A stretch of DNA of 47,674 bases from Pandoraea anhela (GTDB lineage Bacteria > Pseudomonadota > Gammaproteobacteria > Burkholderiales > Burkholderiaceae), in assembly GCF_902459655.1 (NCBI RefSeq), contig NZ_CABPSB010000030.1:1-47674 (forward strand), read 5' to 3'. This document shows, piece after piece, positions 24,369 to 33,390 of this stretch. The translations under genes and the position numbers were made by a program. Numbering within the stretch: the stretch's first letter is position 1; each line of letters opens with the position of its first letter. The notes below the pieces were generated by a model. It worked only from the letters and a program-made list of their open reading frames with translations, was not told the origin of the DNA and did no database searches.

Positions 24369-25745
24369 ATGACACAAGCTAAGCGGCACATTCACGTCAA
24401 CGCATTCAACATGAATTGCGTCGGGCACATTCACCATGGCCTATGGACGCACCCGCGCGACCAATCCACGCAATATCACTCCCTCGAGTACTGGACACAC
24501 ATCGCTCAGGTACTTGAGCGCGGGCTGTTCGACGGTCTCTTCATTGCCGACGTCGTGGGCTATTACGACGTCTATCAGGGCGGTGTGGATCTGACCCTGC
24601 GCGAAGGCATCCAGTTACCGGTCAACAATCCGTGGCTGGTCGTCTCGGCCATGGCGGCCGCCACGAAACACCTCGGCTTCGGGCTTACCGCCATGGTGGG
24701 CGCGCACCACCCGTACACGTTCGCGCGCGACGTCACGACACTCGATCAACTCACCCACGGCCGCATCGGCTGGAACATCGTCACCGGCTATGTGGACAGC
24801 GGCGCACGCGGGCTGGGCCAGAGCGGACTGGCCGAGCACGATAGCCGCTACGATCGCGCCGAAGACTTTCTCGAACTGAGCTACAAGCTGTGGGAGGGGA
24901 GTTGGGACGACGATGCCGTCGTTGCCGACAAGGCGCAACGCATTCACACGCTGCCCGGCAAAGTCCGCCCCGTGACACACGACGGACCGTTCTATCGCGC
25001 TCACGCCATCCACATGAGTTCACCGTCGCCGCAACGCACGCCGGTTCTGTTCCAGGCCGGTTCGTCCTCACGCGGACTGCGCTTCGCCGGGCGTCATGCC
25101 GAAGGCGTTTTCATCGGGGCGAACTCGCCGGAGGCCGCGCGGGCAGCGTCGCGCAAACTGCGCCAGGCGGCCGTTGAGGCCGGCCGCCGACCGGACGACA
25201 TCAAGATCTACGCAGGCATCGCGGTCGTGCCCGGACGCACGCAGGCCGAGGCGCGCGACAAATACGCCGAGTATCTGGCGCACGCCAGTGCCGAGAGCGG
25301 TCTGGCGCACTTTGCGGCCAGTACCGGCGTCGACTTCGCCAGATTCGCGCTGGACGAACCGATCCAGTTCGGTAACGCCAACGCCATCCAGTCGGCCACC
25401 CAAGCCGCGCAGCAACAAGGCTGGACCACACGGCGCAAGCTGCTGGAACAGTTCGCGCTGGGCAGCCGGTATCACACCGTGGTGGGCGACGCGACGCAGG
25501 TCGCGGATGAATTGGAACGCTGGATCGATGTGGGAGAGATCGACGGCTTCAATCTCACGCGCATCGTCGTGCCCGAAACGTGGGAGGACTTCACCGATCT
25601 CGTCGTGCCCGAACTGCAAAGCCGCGGACGCTACCGCACGCAATACGACACCGACACGTTCCGCCAGCGGCTGTTCGGCCGTGGCGACCGCCTGCCCGCC
25701 CATCACGCGGGCGCGGCCTTCCGTCACGTTGCGCAGTGCGCCTGA
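24369..25745 (+). CDS. NtaA/SnaA/DszA-family FMN-dependent monooxygenase
   Basis: From ATG 24369 a 458-residue protein has the bacterial luciferase-like TIM barrel of the NtaA/SnaA/DszA family. Motifs seen: HVNAFNMNCVGHIHHGLWTH, YWTHIAQVLERGLFDGLFIA, YDVYQGGVDLTLREGIQLPV, HPYTFARDVTTLDQLTHGRI and GWNIVTGYVDSGARGLGQSG. DszA-type enzymes cleave C-S bonds of sulfones with FMNH2; others open EDTA/NTA C-N bonds. Here the sulfur context favours sulfones or similar. It needs reduced flavin, and no dedicated reductase is seen in the island. Confidence 0.85.
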   Translation: MTQAKRHIHVNAFNMNCVGHIHHGLWTHPRDQSTQYHSLEYWTHIAQVLERGLFDGLFIADVVGYYDVYQGGVDLTLREGIQLPVNNPWLVVSAMAAATKHLGFGLTAMVGAHHPYTFARDVTTLDQLTHGRIGWNIVTGYVDSGARGLGQSGLAEHDSRYDRAEDFLELSYKLWEGSWDDDAVVADKAQRIHTLPGKVRPVTHDGPFYRAHAIHMSSPSPQRTPVLFQAGSSSRGLRFAGRHAEGVFIGANSPEAARAASRKLRQAAVEAGRRPDDIKIYAGIAVVPGRTQAEARDKYAEYLAHASAESGLAHFAASTGVDFARFALDEPIQFGNANAIQSATQAAQQQGWTTRRKLLEQFALGSRYHTVVGDATQVADELERWIDVGEIDGFNLTRIVVPETWEDFTDLVVPELQSRGRYRTQYDTDTFRQRLFGRGDRLPAHHAGAAFRHVAQCA

Positions 25746-25775
25746 TGCGTCTGCCGAAGCCGTGACTCCTGACTC

Positions 25776-26988
25776 ATGAGATCGATGTCCATTCCTTCCC
25801 CCGCGATTTCCTTGCCCACCCTTGACGACGCGCTGCAACGCGCGCAGACCCTTGCGACGCGCTTTGCCGAGACCGCCGTCGCCCGCGACGCCGCCGGGGG
25901 CACCCCCAAGGCCGAACGGGACGCCTTGCGCCACAGCGGCCTGCTCTCGCTGTCCATTCCGACGGATTACGGCGGTCAGGGCGCTCCTTGGGGCGAGACC
26001 CTGGAGACGGTGCGGATTCTGGCGCAGGCCGATAGTTCGGTCGCGCATGTCTATGGCTTCCACCATCTGTTGCTCGCGACCGTTCAACTGTTTTCGCAGC
26101 CCGCACAATGGGCGCCGTGGGTGGAGCAAACCGCGCGCAAACAATGGTTCTGGGGCAACGCCCTCAACCCGCTGGACGAGCGCACCGTGGTGCGTCGCAT
26201 GCACGATGCCGACGCCTGGTTCGAATTCTCCGGCAAGAAGAGCTTCTGCTCCGGCGCGCTCGACTCCGAAATGCTGATTGCGTCGGGCAAAGACGAGATC
26301 AGCGGCAAGTTGCTGATCGCCGCGATTCCGACGGCGCGTGCCGGCATCACGATCAACAGCGACTGGAACTGCTGGCCAGCGTCAGACCGACAGCGGGAGT
26401 GCGCGCTTCGAGCGCGTGCGTGTCGAAGCCTCGGAGATGTTGCTCGATCCGGGGCCGCTGACCACGCCGCGCGCATCGCTTCGCCCCCTGCTCGCACAAC
26501 TGGTGTTCGTCCATATGTTTTTGGGACTGGCCGAAGGCGCGCTTGCCGAAGCGAGGCATTACACGTTGCACGAAGCACGGCCGTGGTTCCGCTCGGGGGT
26601 CGCTCGCGCGGGAGACGACCCCTACATCCTCGCCCACTATGGCGAGTTCCACGTCGGGCTGGAGAGCGTGCGGTTGCTCGCGCGGCACGCTGCGGCGTTG
26701 TTCGACGACGCATGGCGGCAGGGCGAGTCGCTCGATGCCGACGGACGGGGTCGCGTCGCCCTCGCGGTCGCCACGGCGAAGGTGGCGGCGTCGCGCCACG
26801 GCCTCGATGTCGCAAGCCGTCTGTTCGAGACGACCGGCGCACGTGCCACGCACGGCGCGCTGCGACTCGATCGCTACTGGCGAAATCTGCGCGTGCAGAC
26901 GCTGCACGACCCTGTGGATTACAAGCTTCAGGACATCGGCAACTGGGTGCTCAACGCTCAGGCGCCGGCGCCATCCTTCTACTCGTGA
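25776..26988 (+). pseudogene. DszC/SfnC-like flavoprotein with a frameshift
   Basis: The reading frame from ATG 25776 encodes LLSLSIPTDYGGQGAPWGET, SSVAHVYGFHHLLLATVQLF, GKKSFCSGALDSEMLIASGK up to INSDWNC, then goes out of register. The C-terminal half continues in the next frame from GQRQTDSGSARFERVRVEAS to the stop at 26988. Compared with the paralogues (DWDAFGQR, DWDGFGQR) one codon has lost two bases at about 26370-26375. Either the gene is inactive or this is a sequencing error. It sits inside the operon, 2 bases before the regulator start. Confidence 0.8.
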
Positions 26989-26989
26989 G

Positions 26990-28177
26990 ATGACGCGCAT
27001 GGCGACCCTACCCGTCTGGCCTCAGCCCTGCGAGCGCTCGCTACGCCCTGACGCCGGTAACGACGAATCCCCGGACTGCGCCGCCGACTGGATCTTCGTC
27101 GATCCCCGGTCGCGCGAACTGCTCTCGGAGGTCGAACAGGTAGCCCCCAGCGACGCGAGCATTCTCATCACCGGCGAGACGGGAACCGGCAAGGAATTGA
27201 TCGCGCGCCACATCCATCGTCGCAGCCTGCGTCGCAGCGGGCCGTTCGTGAAGGTCAGTTGCGGCGCGTTCGCCGAGGCGCTCGTGGACGCCGAACTGTT
27301 CGGCTATGAAAACGGCGCATTCGCCGGCGCCTTCGGTTCGCAACCCGGCTGGTTCGAGCAAGCCAACGGCGGCACGATCTTTCTCGACGAGATCAACGAT
27401 CTGCCCCTGCCCGTGCAAAACAAGTTGCTGCGTGTGTTGCAGGATCGCGAGGTGAACCGTCTGGGCGGCCGGCATCCGCTGCCCGTCGACGTGCGCGTGC
27501 TGGCCGCCGCCACCGCCGATCTCGAACAACTCGTCAGCGAAAGACGCTTTCGCAAGGATCTCTTTTACCGCCTGAACGTCATCACCCTGAACGTGCTGAC
27601 GCTGCGGGAGCGCCCCGGCGACATCGTGCCGCTCGCGCGCTACTTCATCGACACCTACAGCAGACGACTGGGTTATCGCAAGCTCGCGCTCACGCCCGAT
27701 GCCGAGCAAATGCTGGTACAGGCCCCGTGGCACGGCAATGTACGCGAGTTGGAGAACGTCATCCATCGCACGCTGCTGCTCTGCGAACAAAGCGAGATCG
27801 ACGCGACGAGTCTGCGCCTGCCGGCCTCGCCCCCCGTGCCGGCGGCGTTGCCCGGCCCGACTGCGGTATCGAGCGCCGAAACGCATTTCCGCCCCGTTCA
27901 GGACGAAGAGGTGGCCGCATTGCATCGCGTCATCGCCAGGCTGTGCGAATCACGCGGCGCGAATCTGCATCAACTCGTGGAAGACGCGCTGGTGCGCGAA
28001 GTCTTCCGCTTCAGCAATTACAGCCAAAGCGAGACATCTCGTGTGCTGGGCATCAGCCGCAACGTGGTGCGTGCCCGGCTCATCCGCCTCGGCGAAATCG
28101 GCCCGCCGCGCAAAGCCGCGGGCGAGGCGCCGCACACCGACACCGCTATCGACATCGATCCTCGGAAACTGCAATGA
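26990..28177 (+). CDS. SfnR-like sigma-54-dependent activator without sensor domain
   Basis: Start ATG 26990, one base after the preceding stop, gives 395 residues. There is no receiver, GAF or PAS domain, only about 35 residues before the AAA+ module. Walker A is GETGTGKE (62-69), Walker [10 protein letters not shown] (127-135). The sigma-54-contact loop reads GAFAGA (109-114) where GAFTGA is usual. A Fis-like helix-turn-helix ([20 protein letters not shown]) lies near the end. SfnR-type activators lack sensors and are controlled through their own expression under sulfur limitation. Its stop overlaps the ssuD start by 4 bases. Confidence 0.85.
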   Translation: MTRMATLPVWPQPCERSLRPDAGNDESPDCAADWIFVDPRSRELLSEVEQVAPSDASILITGETGTGKELIARHIHRRSLRRSGPFVKVSCGAFAEALVDAELFGYENGAFAGAFGSQPGWFEQANGGTIFLDEINDLPLPVQNKLLRVLQDREVNRLGGRHPLPVDVRVLAAATADLEQLVSERRFRKDLFYRLNVITLNVLTLRERPGDIVPLARYFIDTYSRRLGYRKLALTPDAEQMLVQAPWHGNVRELENVIHRTLLLCEQSEIDATSLRLPASPPVPAALPGPTAVSSAETHFRPVQDEEVAALHRVIARLCESRGANLHQLVEDALVREVFRFSNYSQSETSRVLGISRNVVRARLIRLGEIGPPRKAAGEAPHTDTAIDIDPRKLQ

Positions 28178-29304
28178 CTCCCGACATCTTCTGGTTCCTG
28201 CCCACCTCGGGCGACACGCGTTATCTTGGCAAGTCCGACTTCGGACGCCCCGCCACCAACGCCTACATGCGTCAAATTGCGCAAACCGCCGAGCAGTTGG
28301 GATTCGACGGCCTGCTCATTCCCACCGGCAGTTCCTGCCTCGACCCGTGGGTGACGGCAGCGAGCCTGATCCCCGTCACGCAACGCATCAAGCTGCTGGT
28401 GGCGTTGCGCACATCGCTGGGCAACCCCACGGCATCGGCGCGCCAGGCCGCCACACTCGATCAGGCGCTCGGCGCCGGACGCCTGCTGCTCAACGTCGTG
28501 CCCGGGGGCGATGCGACCGAACTGGCGGCGGACGGCGTGTTCTATTCGCACGACGAGCGCTACACGGCGGGCGACGAGTTCCTGAGCATCTGGCGACGCC
28601 TGCTGCAAGGCGAAAAAGTCGACTTCGAAGGCCAGCATCTGAAAGTGGCCGGGGCGCAGAATTTCTTCGAACCGGCGACGTTGCCGCATCCGCCCCTCTA
28701 CTTCGGCGGCTCGTCACCGGCTGCGCACGAACTCGCCGCCAGACATGTGGATGCGTACCTGAGCTGGGGTGAACCTCCGGCGGCCGTCGCCACCAAGATC
28801 GCCGACGTTCGCGCGCGCGCCGAGCGACATGGCAGGACACTGCGCTTCGGCGTGAGACTGCATGTCATCGTGCGCGAAACGAGCGAAGAAGCGTGGGCGG
28901 ATGCCGACCGCCTCATCAGCCATCTGACCGACGACGACATTGCCGCCGCGCAGCGCAACTACGCGGGCATGGATTCGGTGGGACAGGCGCGCATGGCGTC
29001 GCTGCATGGGGGGCGTCGCGACAAACTCGTCGTCGGCCCCAACCTGTGGGCGGGGGTGGGACTCGTGCGCGGCGGCGCCGGCACCGCGCTGGTCGGCAAT
29101 GCCGACGAGGTCGCCGCGCGTCTGAAGGAATACGTCGACATTGGCGTCGACACCTTTGTCCTGTCGGGCTACCCGCACCTCGAAGAAGCGATCCGCTTCG
29201 CCGAACTGGTGTTCCCGCTGCTGCCGGGCAAAGCGCCAGTCACGCTGCGCGACCGTGCGCTGACCGGCGGCGCGTTCGACGTGCGGGCCAGTCGCGCGTC
29301 GTGA
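28174..29304 (+). CDS. ssuD: FMNH2-dependent alkanesulfonate monooxygenase, SsuD-like
   Basis: The ATG at 28174 overlaps the regulator's stop (ATGA). The 376-residue protein has the SsuD pattern: [80 protein letters not shown] and [16 protein letters not shown]. SsuD converts alkanesulfonates to aldehyde and sulfite. The gene length matches the family (about 380). The usual partner SsuE is not in the window. Convergent downstream genes encode an SsuCBA-type transporter. Confidence 0.85.
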   Translation: MTPDIFWFLPTSGDTRYLGKSDFGRPATNAYMRQIAQTAEQLGFDGLLIPTGSSCLDPWVTAASLIPVTQRIKLLVALRTSLGNPTASARQAATLDQALGAGRLLLNVVPGGDATELAADGVFYSHDERYTAGDEFLSIWRRLLQGEKVDFEGQHLKVAGAQNFFEPATLPHPPLYFGGSSPAAHELAARHVDAYLSWGEPPAAVATKIADVRARAERHGRTLRFGVRLHVIVRETSEEAWADADRLISHLTDDDIAAAQRNYAGMDSVGQARMASLHGGRRDKLVVGPNLWAGVGLVRGGAGTALVGNADEVAARLKEYVDIGVDTFVLSGYPHLEEAIRFAELVFPLLPGKAPVTLRDRALTGGAFDVRASRAS

Positions 29305-29327
29305 GCCGGCGATTGCCGTGAACGTAT

Positions 29328-29361
29328 GCCCTCCCCGGCGCGTTTTCCGGGGCTGGGGAGG
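29328..29361 (+). terminator. Stem-loop between the convergent sulfur operons
   Basis: CCTCCCC pairs with GGGGAGG across an 18-base loop containing a second CCGG..CCGG stem, 24 bases after the ssuD stop. There is no strong T-tract. The 230 bases between ssuD and the ssuC-like gene hold no gene. Confidence 0.4.
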
Positions 29362-29533
29362 CAACGGGCTCGCCGTCGCGATTCACGTCGGGCATACGAG
29401 CCCGATCCCGATAAGACGCCATTTAACGCCATACAACGCTGTATGACCCGTTATGGCCCAGTCCGGCACGCCGCGCACCACGCAGCGACGGGTGCGGGTG
29501 CTCACAAGCCGCGCACAAGCCGACTACCACCGC

Positions 29534-30439
29534 CTAGACGCTCTGCATTCCCCAGCGACGCACGGTCACGCGGGCCAGGGTATCGAAGACGAGATGCTCG
29601 ACGATCAGACCGATGAGAATGACCGTCAGCAGCCCGGCGAAGACCTTGTCCGTGTAAAGCTCGTTGCGGTTCTGGTAGATGTACCAGCCAAGTCCGCCCG
29701 AACCGGTGTTCGCACCGAACACGAGTTCCGCGGCGATCAACGTGCGCCACGCAAAGGCCCATCCCACCCGCAACCCCGACAGTACCGAAGGCAGCGCCGC
29801 CGGCGTGAGAATCCACATGACCTGACGCAATCCCGAGAGACCGTAGTTGCGTCCGATCATCCGTAGCGTGGGCGACACGGATTCGAATCCCGAAGAGACG
29901 CTCAGCGCCAGCGGCCACAGCACCGCATGCACGAGCACGAACAGCAGGCTCCCCGTGCCCAGACCGAACCAGAGCAGCGCCAGCGGCAACAGCGCAATCG
30001 ACGGCAACGGGTTGAACATGCCCGTGAGCAGCGACAGCAGATCGCGCCCGACGGCGGTCGTCATGGCGAGCGACGTCAGCGCGAAGGCGCACAGCACGCC
30101 GAGCGCATAGCCGCGCAGGAGCACCCAGAGCGACGTGGCCGTGCGGGCGACGAGCTCGCCGTTGCGCAAGCTGCTCCACCACGCATGCGCACTCGCCGTG
30201 GCGCTGGGCAGCAACAAATCGTTGTCGACCCAGCGGGCGGCCAGCTCCCATAACAGGATGAGGCCGATGCCGATGGCCAGCTTGCGCCAGAAGGTCGGCG
30301 TGGCCCGCCACCATGTTCTCGCGTCGACGGGCGGCGACACCTGCGGCTTTTCGACGTTCTTGCGCGGCGCGGGCGGGAAAATGCGCTCCGGCCGCCGGGG
30401 CGGTCTGAGGCGGACGATATCCGACGGCGTTCGATTCAC
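29534..30439 (-). CDS. ABC transporter permease, SsuC/TauC-like
   Basis: A 301-residue permease starting with GTG at 30439, supported by GAGGAAG 8 bases upstream. After a basic, proline-rich 45-residue cytoplasmic leader come about six membrane segments (LAIGIGLILLWELAARWVDN, LWVLLRGYALGVLCAFALTS, LALLWFGLGTGSLLFVLVHA, GLLTVILIGLIVEHLVF). The coupling region MIGRNYGLSGLRQVMWILTP includes the EAA-type loop. SsuC/TauC-type permeases import aliphatic sulfonates or taurine. It is the last gene of a three-gene operon with SsuB- and SsuA-type partners. Confidence 0.8.
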   Translation of the reverse strand: MNRTPSDIVRLRPPRRPERIFPPAPRKNVEKPQVSPPVDARTWWRATPTFWRKLAIGIGLILLWELAARWVDNDLLLPSATASAHAWWSSLRNGELVARTATSLWVLLRGYALGVLCAFALTSLAMTTAVGRDLLSLLTGMFNPLPSIALLPLALLWFGLGTGSLLFVLVHAVLWPLALSVSSGFESVSPTLRMIGRNYGLSGLRQVMWILTPAALPSVLSGLRVGWAFAWRTLIAAELVFGANTGSGGLGWYIYQNRNELYTDKVFAGLLTVILIGLIVEHLVFDTLARVTVRRWGMQSV

Positions 30440-30466
30440 GGGGTCTTCCTCTGTTTTTCGTCGATC

Positions 30467-31345
30467 TCACGTCGTTTCATGCTCGCCGAAGAGCAAGTCA
30501 TGAATGCGTGCGGTGGCATGTCGGAATTCGGGGGATGCGACGTCGCCCGGTTCGAAGTCGCCGGCGTCCAGCTCGGCGCGCATTCGCCCGGGCTGACCGT
30601 CGAGCAACACGATGCGGCTGCCGACGATGAGCGCTTCTTCGATCGAGTGCGTGACGAACAGCAGCATGACGTGCGTGTCGTCCCACAGACGCAACAACTC
30701 TTCCTGCATGCGCAGGCGCGTGAGCGCGTCGAGCGCGGCGAACGGCTCGTCCATGAGCAGCACGCGCGGGCGCACGGCAAGCGCTCGGGCGATGGCCACC
30801 CGCTGCTTCATACCGCCCGACAGGGTGTGCGGGTAGGCATCGGCGAATCGGGCGAGTCCGACTTTCTCCAGGGTCTCGCGCGCACGCTCTCGCGCGTCGC
30901 GACGCGACATACCCCGCGCGAGGCGCAACGGAAACATGACGTTTTGCAGCACCGTTTTCCAAGGCGCGAGTTGATCGAACTCCTGAAACACGAACATCCG
31001 GTCGATGCCCGGGCCGTTCACTGGCTGTGCGTCGAGCGATATCTCGCCGTGCGCCGGTTCGACGAAGCCGCCGATCGCTTTGAGCAGCGTGGATTTGCCA
31101 CAGCCCGAGGGGCCGAGAAGCACGAAGCGGTCTGCGTTGTAGACGTCGAACGATATGTCGTTCAACACGGGAACGTGACGGCCGCGATGCCGAAACTCGA
31201 TGCCCAGGCCGCGCACTTCGAGCACACGCGAGCCGGCAAACGCCTCATCCTTCGGGGAGGCGGCGGGCCCGGAGGATGGGGTATGTGTCCGGACGGCTGG
31301 CGCGACATCCGGGCGAGCCAGCGTCTGAGCGCTCGACGTCGCCAT
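30467..31345 (-). CDS. ABC transporter ATPase, SsuB/TauB-like
   Basis: This 292-residue protein has Walker A GPSGCGKS (78-85), signature LSGGMKQ (175-181), Walker B VLLMDE (195-200) and an H-loop VTHS. A variable 40-residue N-terminus precedes the domain. The C-terminal part (LDAGDFEPGDVASPEFRHAT) resembles the SsuB/TauB/NrtD group. It would power import by the adjacent permease. The stop of the binding-protein gene is 1 base from its start. Confidence 0.8.
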   Translation of the reverse strand: MATSSAQTLARPDVAPAVRTHTPSSGPAASPKDEAFAGSRVLEVRGLGIEFRHRGRHVPVLNDISFDVYNADRFVLLGPSGCGKSTLLKAIGGFVEPAHGEISLDAQPVNGPGIDRMFVFQEFDQLAPWKTVLQNVMFPLRLARGMSRRDARERARETLEKVGLARFADAYPHTLSGGMKQRVAIARALAVRPRVLLMDEPFAALDALTRLRMQEELLRLWDDTHVMLLFVTHSIEEALIVGSRIVLLDGQPGRMRAELDAGDFEPGDVASPEFRHATARIHDLLFGEHETT

Positions 31346-31346
31346 C

Positions 31347-32360
31347 TCAACTCCCCTGCCCTAGCGCCGGATCGTCGAAGAAATAGTCCTTCCACGAATT
31401 CGCCTTGTGGCGAACGGCGCCCACGCGTTGCATGAACTGGGCGAGGCCCAACGTGTTCTGAGGGGCAATCGAGAAGTTGACCTTCGGGTCGGTGATGATG
31501 CTCACCAGCAGTTTCTTGTCGGTCTTCGATTGATTGACCCGAAGGTACGTATCGGCGGCCGCTTCGGGCTGACGTTTGACGAAGTCGGCTGCGCGCGCGA
31601 GCGCCAGCACGAAGGCGCGATACGTCTTCGGATTTTCGTTGCGGAATTTTTCGGTCGTGTAGAGCACCGTGGCGGAGCTCGGACCGCCCAGCACGTCGTA
31701 GGAGTCGAGCACGATGTGCGCGTTGGGGTTCGCGGCGAGTTCCTGTTCCTGGAACGGCGGCGTGCCGAAGTGCCCCGTGATCTCGGTGCCGCCTGCGATG
31801 ATCGCGGCGGCCGCGTCGGGATGCGCCATCGTCTGGGTCCATTTGTCCAGACGATCGAATGCGCCGTCGCCCCATTGCCTGGCCGCCGCGTATTGCAGCA
31901 CGCGAGACTGCACCGACACGCCCACCGCCGGCAGCGCAATACGATCCTTGTCCGTGAAATCGGCGATCGTACGGATCTTCGGATTATTGCTCACGAGGTA
32001 ATACGGCAGGCTGCCCAGCGACGCCACCCCACGCACGTTCTGACGCCCGTACGTGCGATCCCACACGGTGATCAGCGGGCCGACACCTGCACCGGCGATA
32101 TCGATGGCGCCGGACAGGAGGGCATCGTTGATCGCTGCCCCGCCAGACAGTCGCGCCCAATCGACTTTCACGTCGACACCCAGCTTGCGCCCCTCCTGCT
32201 CGATTAACTGCTGGTCGCGTACGACGTTGAGCAACAGGTACACGATGCCGAACTGCTCGGCGATCCGAATCCGCCCCTCCGCGCGCGCGGCGGGCACCGC
32301 CATCGCGAACGAGAGACTGACGAGCAGCAAACGAACCAGCGAAATACGAGCGAAGCGCAT
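31347..32360 (-). CDS. Periplasmic sulfonate/nitrate-type substrate-binding protein
   Basis: A 337-residue protein begins MRFARISLVRLLLVSLSFAM with a signal peptide cleaved after ARA. It is of the SsuA/TauA/NrtA type: RIRIAEQFGIVYLLLNVVRD, ARLSGGAAINDALLSGAIDI, AGAGVGPLITVWDRTYGRQN, then LPYYLVSNNPKIRTIADFTD. It is the first gene of the leftward transporter operon, facing away from ssuD. The exact ligand cannot be read from sequence; alkanesulfonates fit the neighbouring SsuD. Confidence 0.8.
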   Translation of the reverse strand: MRFARISLVRLLLVSLSFAMAVPAARAEGRIRIAEQFGIVYLLLNVVRDQQLIEQEGRKLGVDVKVDWARLSGGAAINDALLSGAIDIAGAGVGPLITVWDRTYGRQNVRGVASLGSLPYYLVSNNPKIRTIADFTDKDRIALPAVGVSVQSRVLQYAAARQWGDGAFDRLDKWTQTMAHPDAAAAIIAGGTEITGHFGTPPFQEQELAANPNAHIVLDSYDVLGGPSSATVLYTTEKFRNENPKTYRAFVLALARAADFVKRQPEAAADTYLRVNQSKTDKKLLVSIITDPKVNFSIAPQNTLGLAQFMQRVGAVRHKANSWKDYFFDDPALGQGS

Positions 32361-32669
32361 GGCGAACCTTGAGCTGTAGAGGGCAAAGCATCGAAATTAG
32401 CGACGCCCTCGACGAAGGTCGACGAAGCAAATCGCACAAGGTTATGCAGGCATGGGGGTATAAGGGAGTGCGCCGAGAGGCATGCCGGGCGTTCGCTGCG
32501 GCGACCGCGCGATGCGGCACCGCCGAAACGGCTATCGTAGTCGACGGGCAGCAGACGGCGCCGGGGCGAAACGATCCGATCTGACGCATGGGAATCCGCT
32601 AATGCGCGAGATCGACGCCTTGCCGGCCTCGCGCGGGATGGTACGTGACGTCAATGTCAATGCCGTCGC

Positions 32670-33077
32670 TCAGCCGGCACGCACCGCTTGAGAGACTGCG
32701 AAGCTGTCCTCGAACATCCGGTAGTGCGTAATTTTTTCTCCCGAGATTTCGAGAACTACGGCAAATGCCGTTTCAATGACCTGCCGGTTCGGTTGGTATT
32801 TCGACGCCAACTCCCCGAGGATGATCGCCCGGCGGTCGCTGGCAAGAATGTCATGTACCTCCAGTTTCAGTCGTTCAAGCAGGCGAGCGGAGTCGTGTAT
32901 GAAGTCGATGACCGCGCCGCGGCCCTGCTTCTTGCCGAGCCACGGCAAGGCGCCCACGTCGCCTGCGATTTCCCATTGCGCATCCTCGGCAAATAGCGCA
33001 GCAACCGCGCCCGCGTCGCCTTGCCCAAATTTGGTAAGAAATGCATGGGCAATTTCAAGATTCTTTTGTTCACTCAT
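32670..33077 (-). CDS. SnoaL/NTF2-like fold protein
   Basis: From ATG 33077 the 135-residue protein begins MSEQKNLEIAHAFLTKFGQG and shows the NTF2-like pattern (ALFAEDAQWEIAGDVGALPW, GRGAVIDFIHDSARLLERLK, ITHYRMFEDSFAVSQAV). Family members include ketosteroid-isomerase-like enzymes and accessory proteins, so substrate and reaction cannot be given. It stands alone, about 280 bases downstream of livM and 310 bases upstream of the ssuA-like gene. The 310 bases of 32,361-32,669 hold nothing I can identify. Confidence 0.65.
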   Translation of the reverse strand: MSEQKNLEIAHAFLTKFGQGDAGAVAALFAEDAQWEIAGDVGALPWLGKKQGRGAVIDFIHDSARLLERLKLEVHDILASDRRAIILGELASKYQPNRQVIETAFAVVLEISGEKITHYRMFEDSFAVSQAVRAG

Positions 33078-33159
33078 CACTCATATCCTTCCAGTGGCGA
33101 CGCCACCGGCAAACTCAACACGCGCAGCCGCCGCGCACGGAAATCATCGCAACGCATCG

Positions 33160-33351
33160 TCACCAATCCGCTTGCCTGTTTTCCTTGGCGGCGATGTCCG
33201 AAAAAGCGGGAGACTCATGCCCGCTTTGCCAATAAAAATGCGCTGCTACGTCTTCCGTAGTCAGCACGACGATTGTGCGACGATGGTAAAGAATTATCCA
33301 GTACGCACCTTCTGGTAAGTACTCCACAGCGACATCCGGTTCGACCGCCAT
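33160..33351 (-). CDS. Possible small protein (63 aa)
   Basis: A frame from ATG 33351 encodes MAVEPDVAVEYLPEGAYWII, continues LYHRRTIVVLTTEDVAAHFY and ends KENRQADW. The alternation of hydrophobic strands and helix looks like protein, but the start has no clear ribosome-binding site. It lies between the livM terminator and the NTF2-like gene. No known family. Confidence 0.3.
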   Translation of the reverse strand: MAVEPDVAVEYLPEGAYWIILYHRRTIVVLTTEDVAAHFYWQSGHESPAFSDIAAKENRQADW

Positions 33352-33360
33352 CGACGTCTT

Positions 33361-33382
33361 CGAGGAGGGCATGCCCTCCTCG
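33361..33382 (-). terminator. Palindromic hairpin after the liv operon
   Basis: A perfect 10-base stem of CGAGGAGGGC with GCCCTCCTCG around AT lies 9 bases after the livM stop. It has no T-tract on the minus strand, so termination may be weak. Confidence 0.5.
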
Positions 33383-33390
33383 CTTTCCTG

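Noticed and set aside
23201-24391. A 396-codon minus-strand frame opposite the second SfnB gene
   Set aside because: Shadow of the coding strand; no protein-like motifs.
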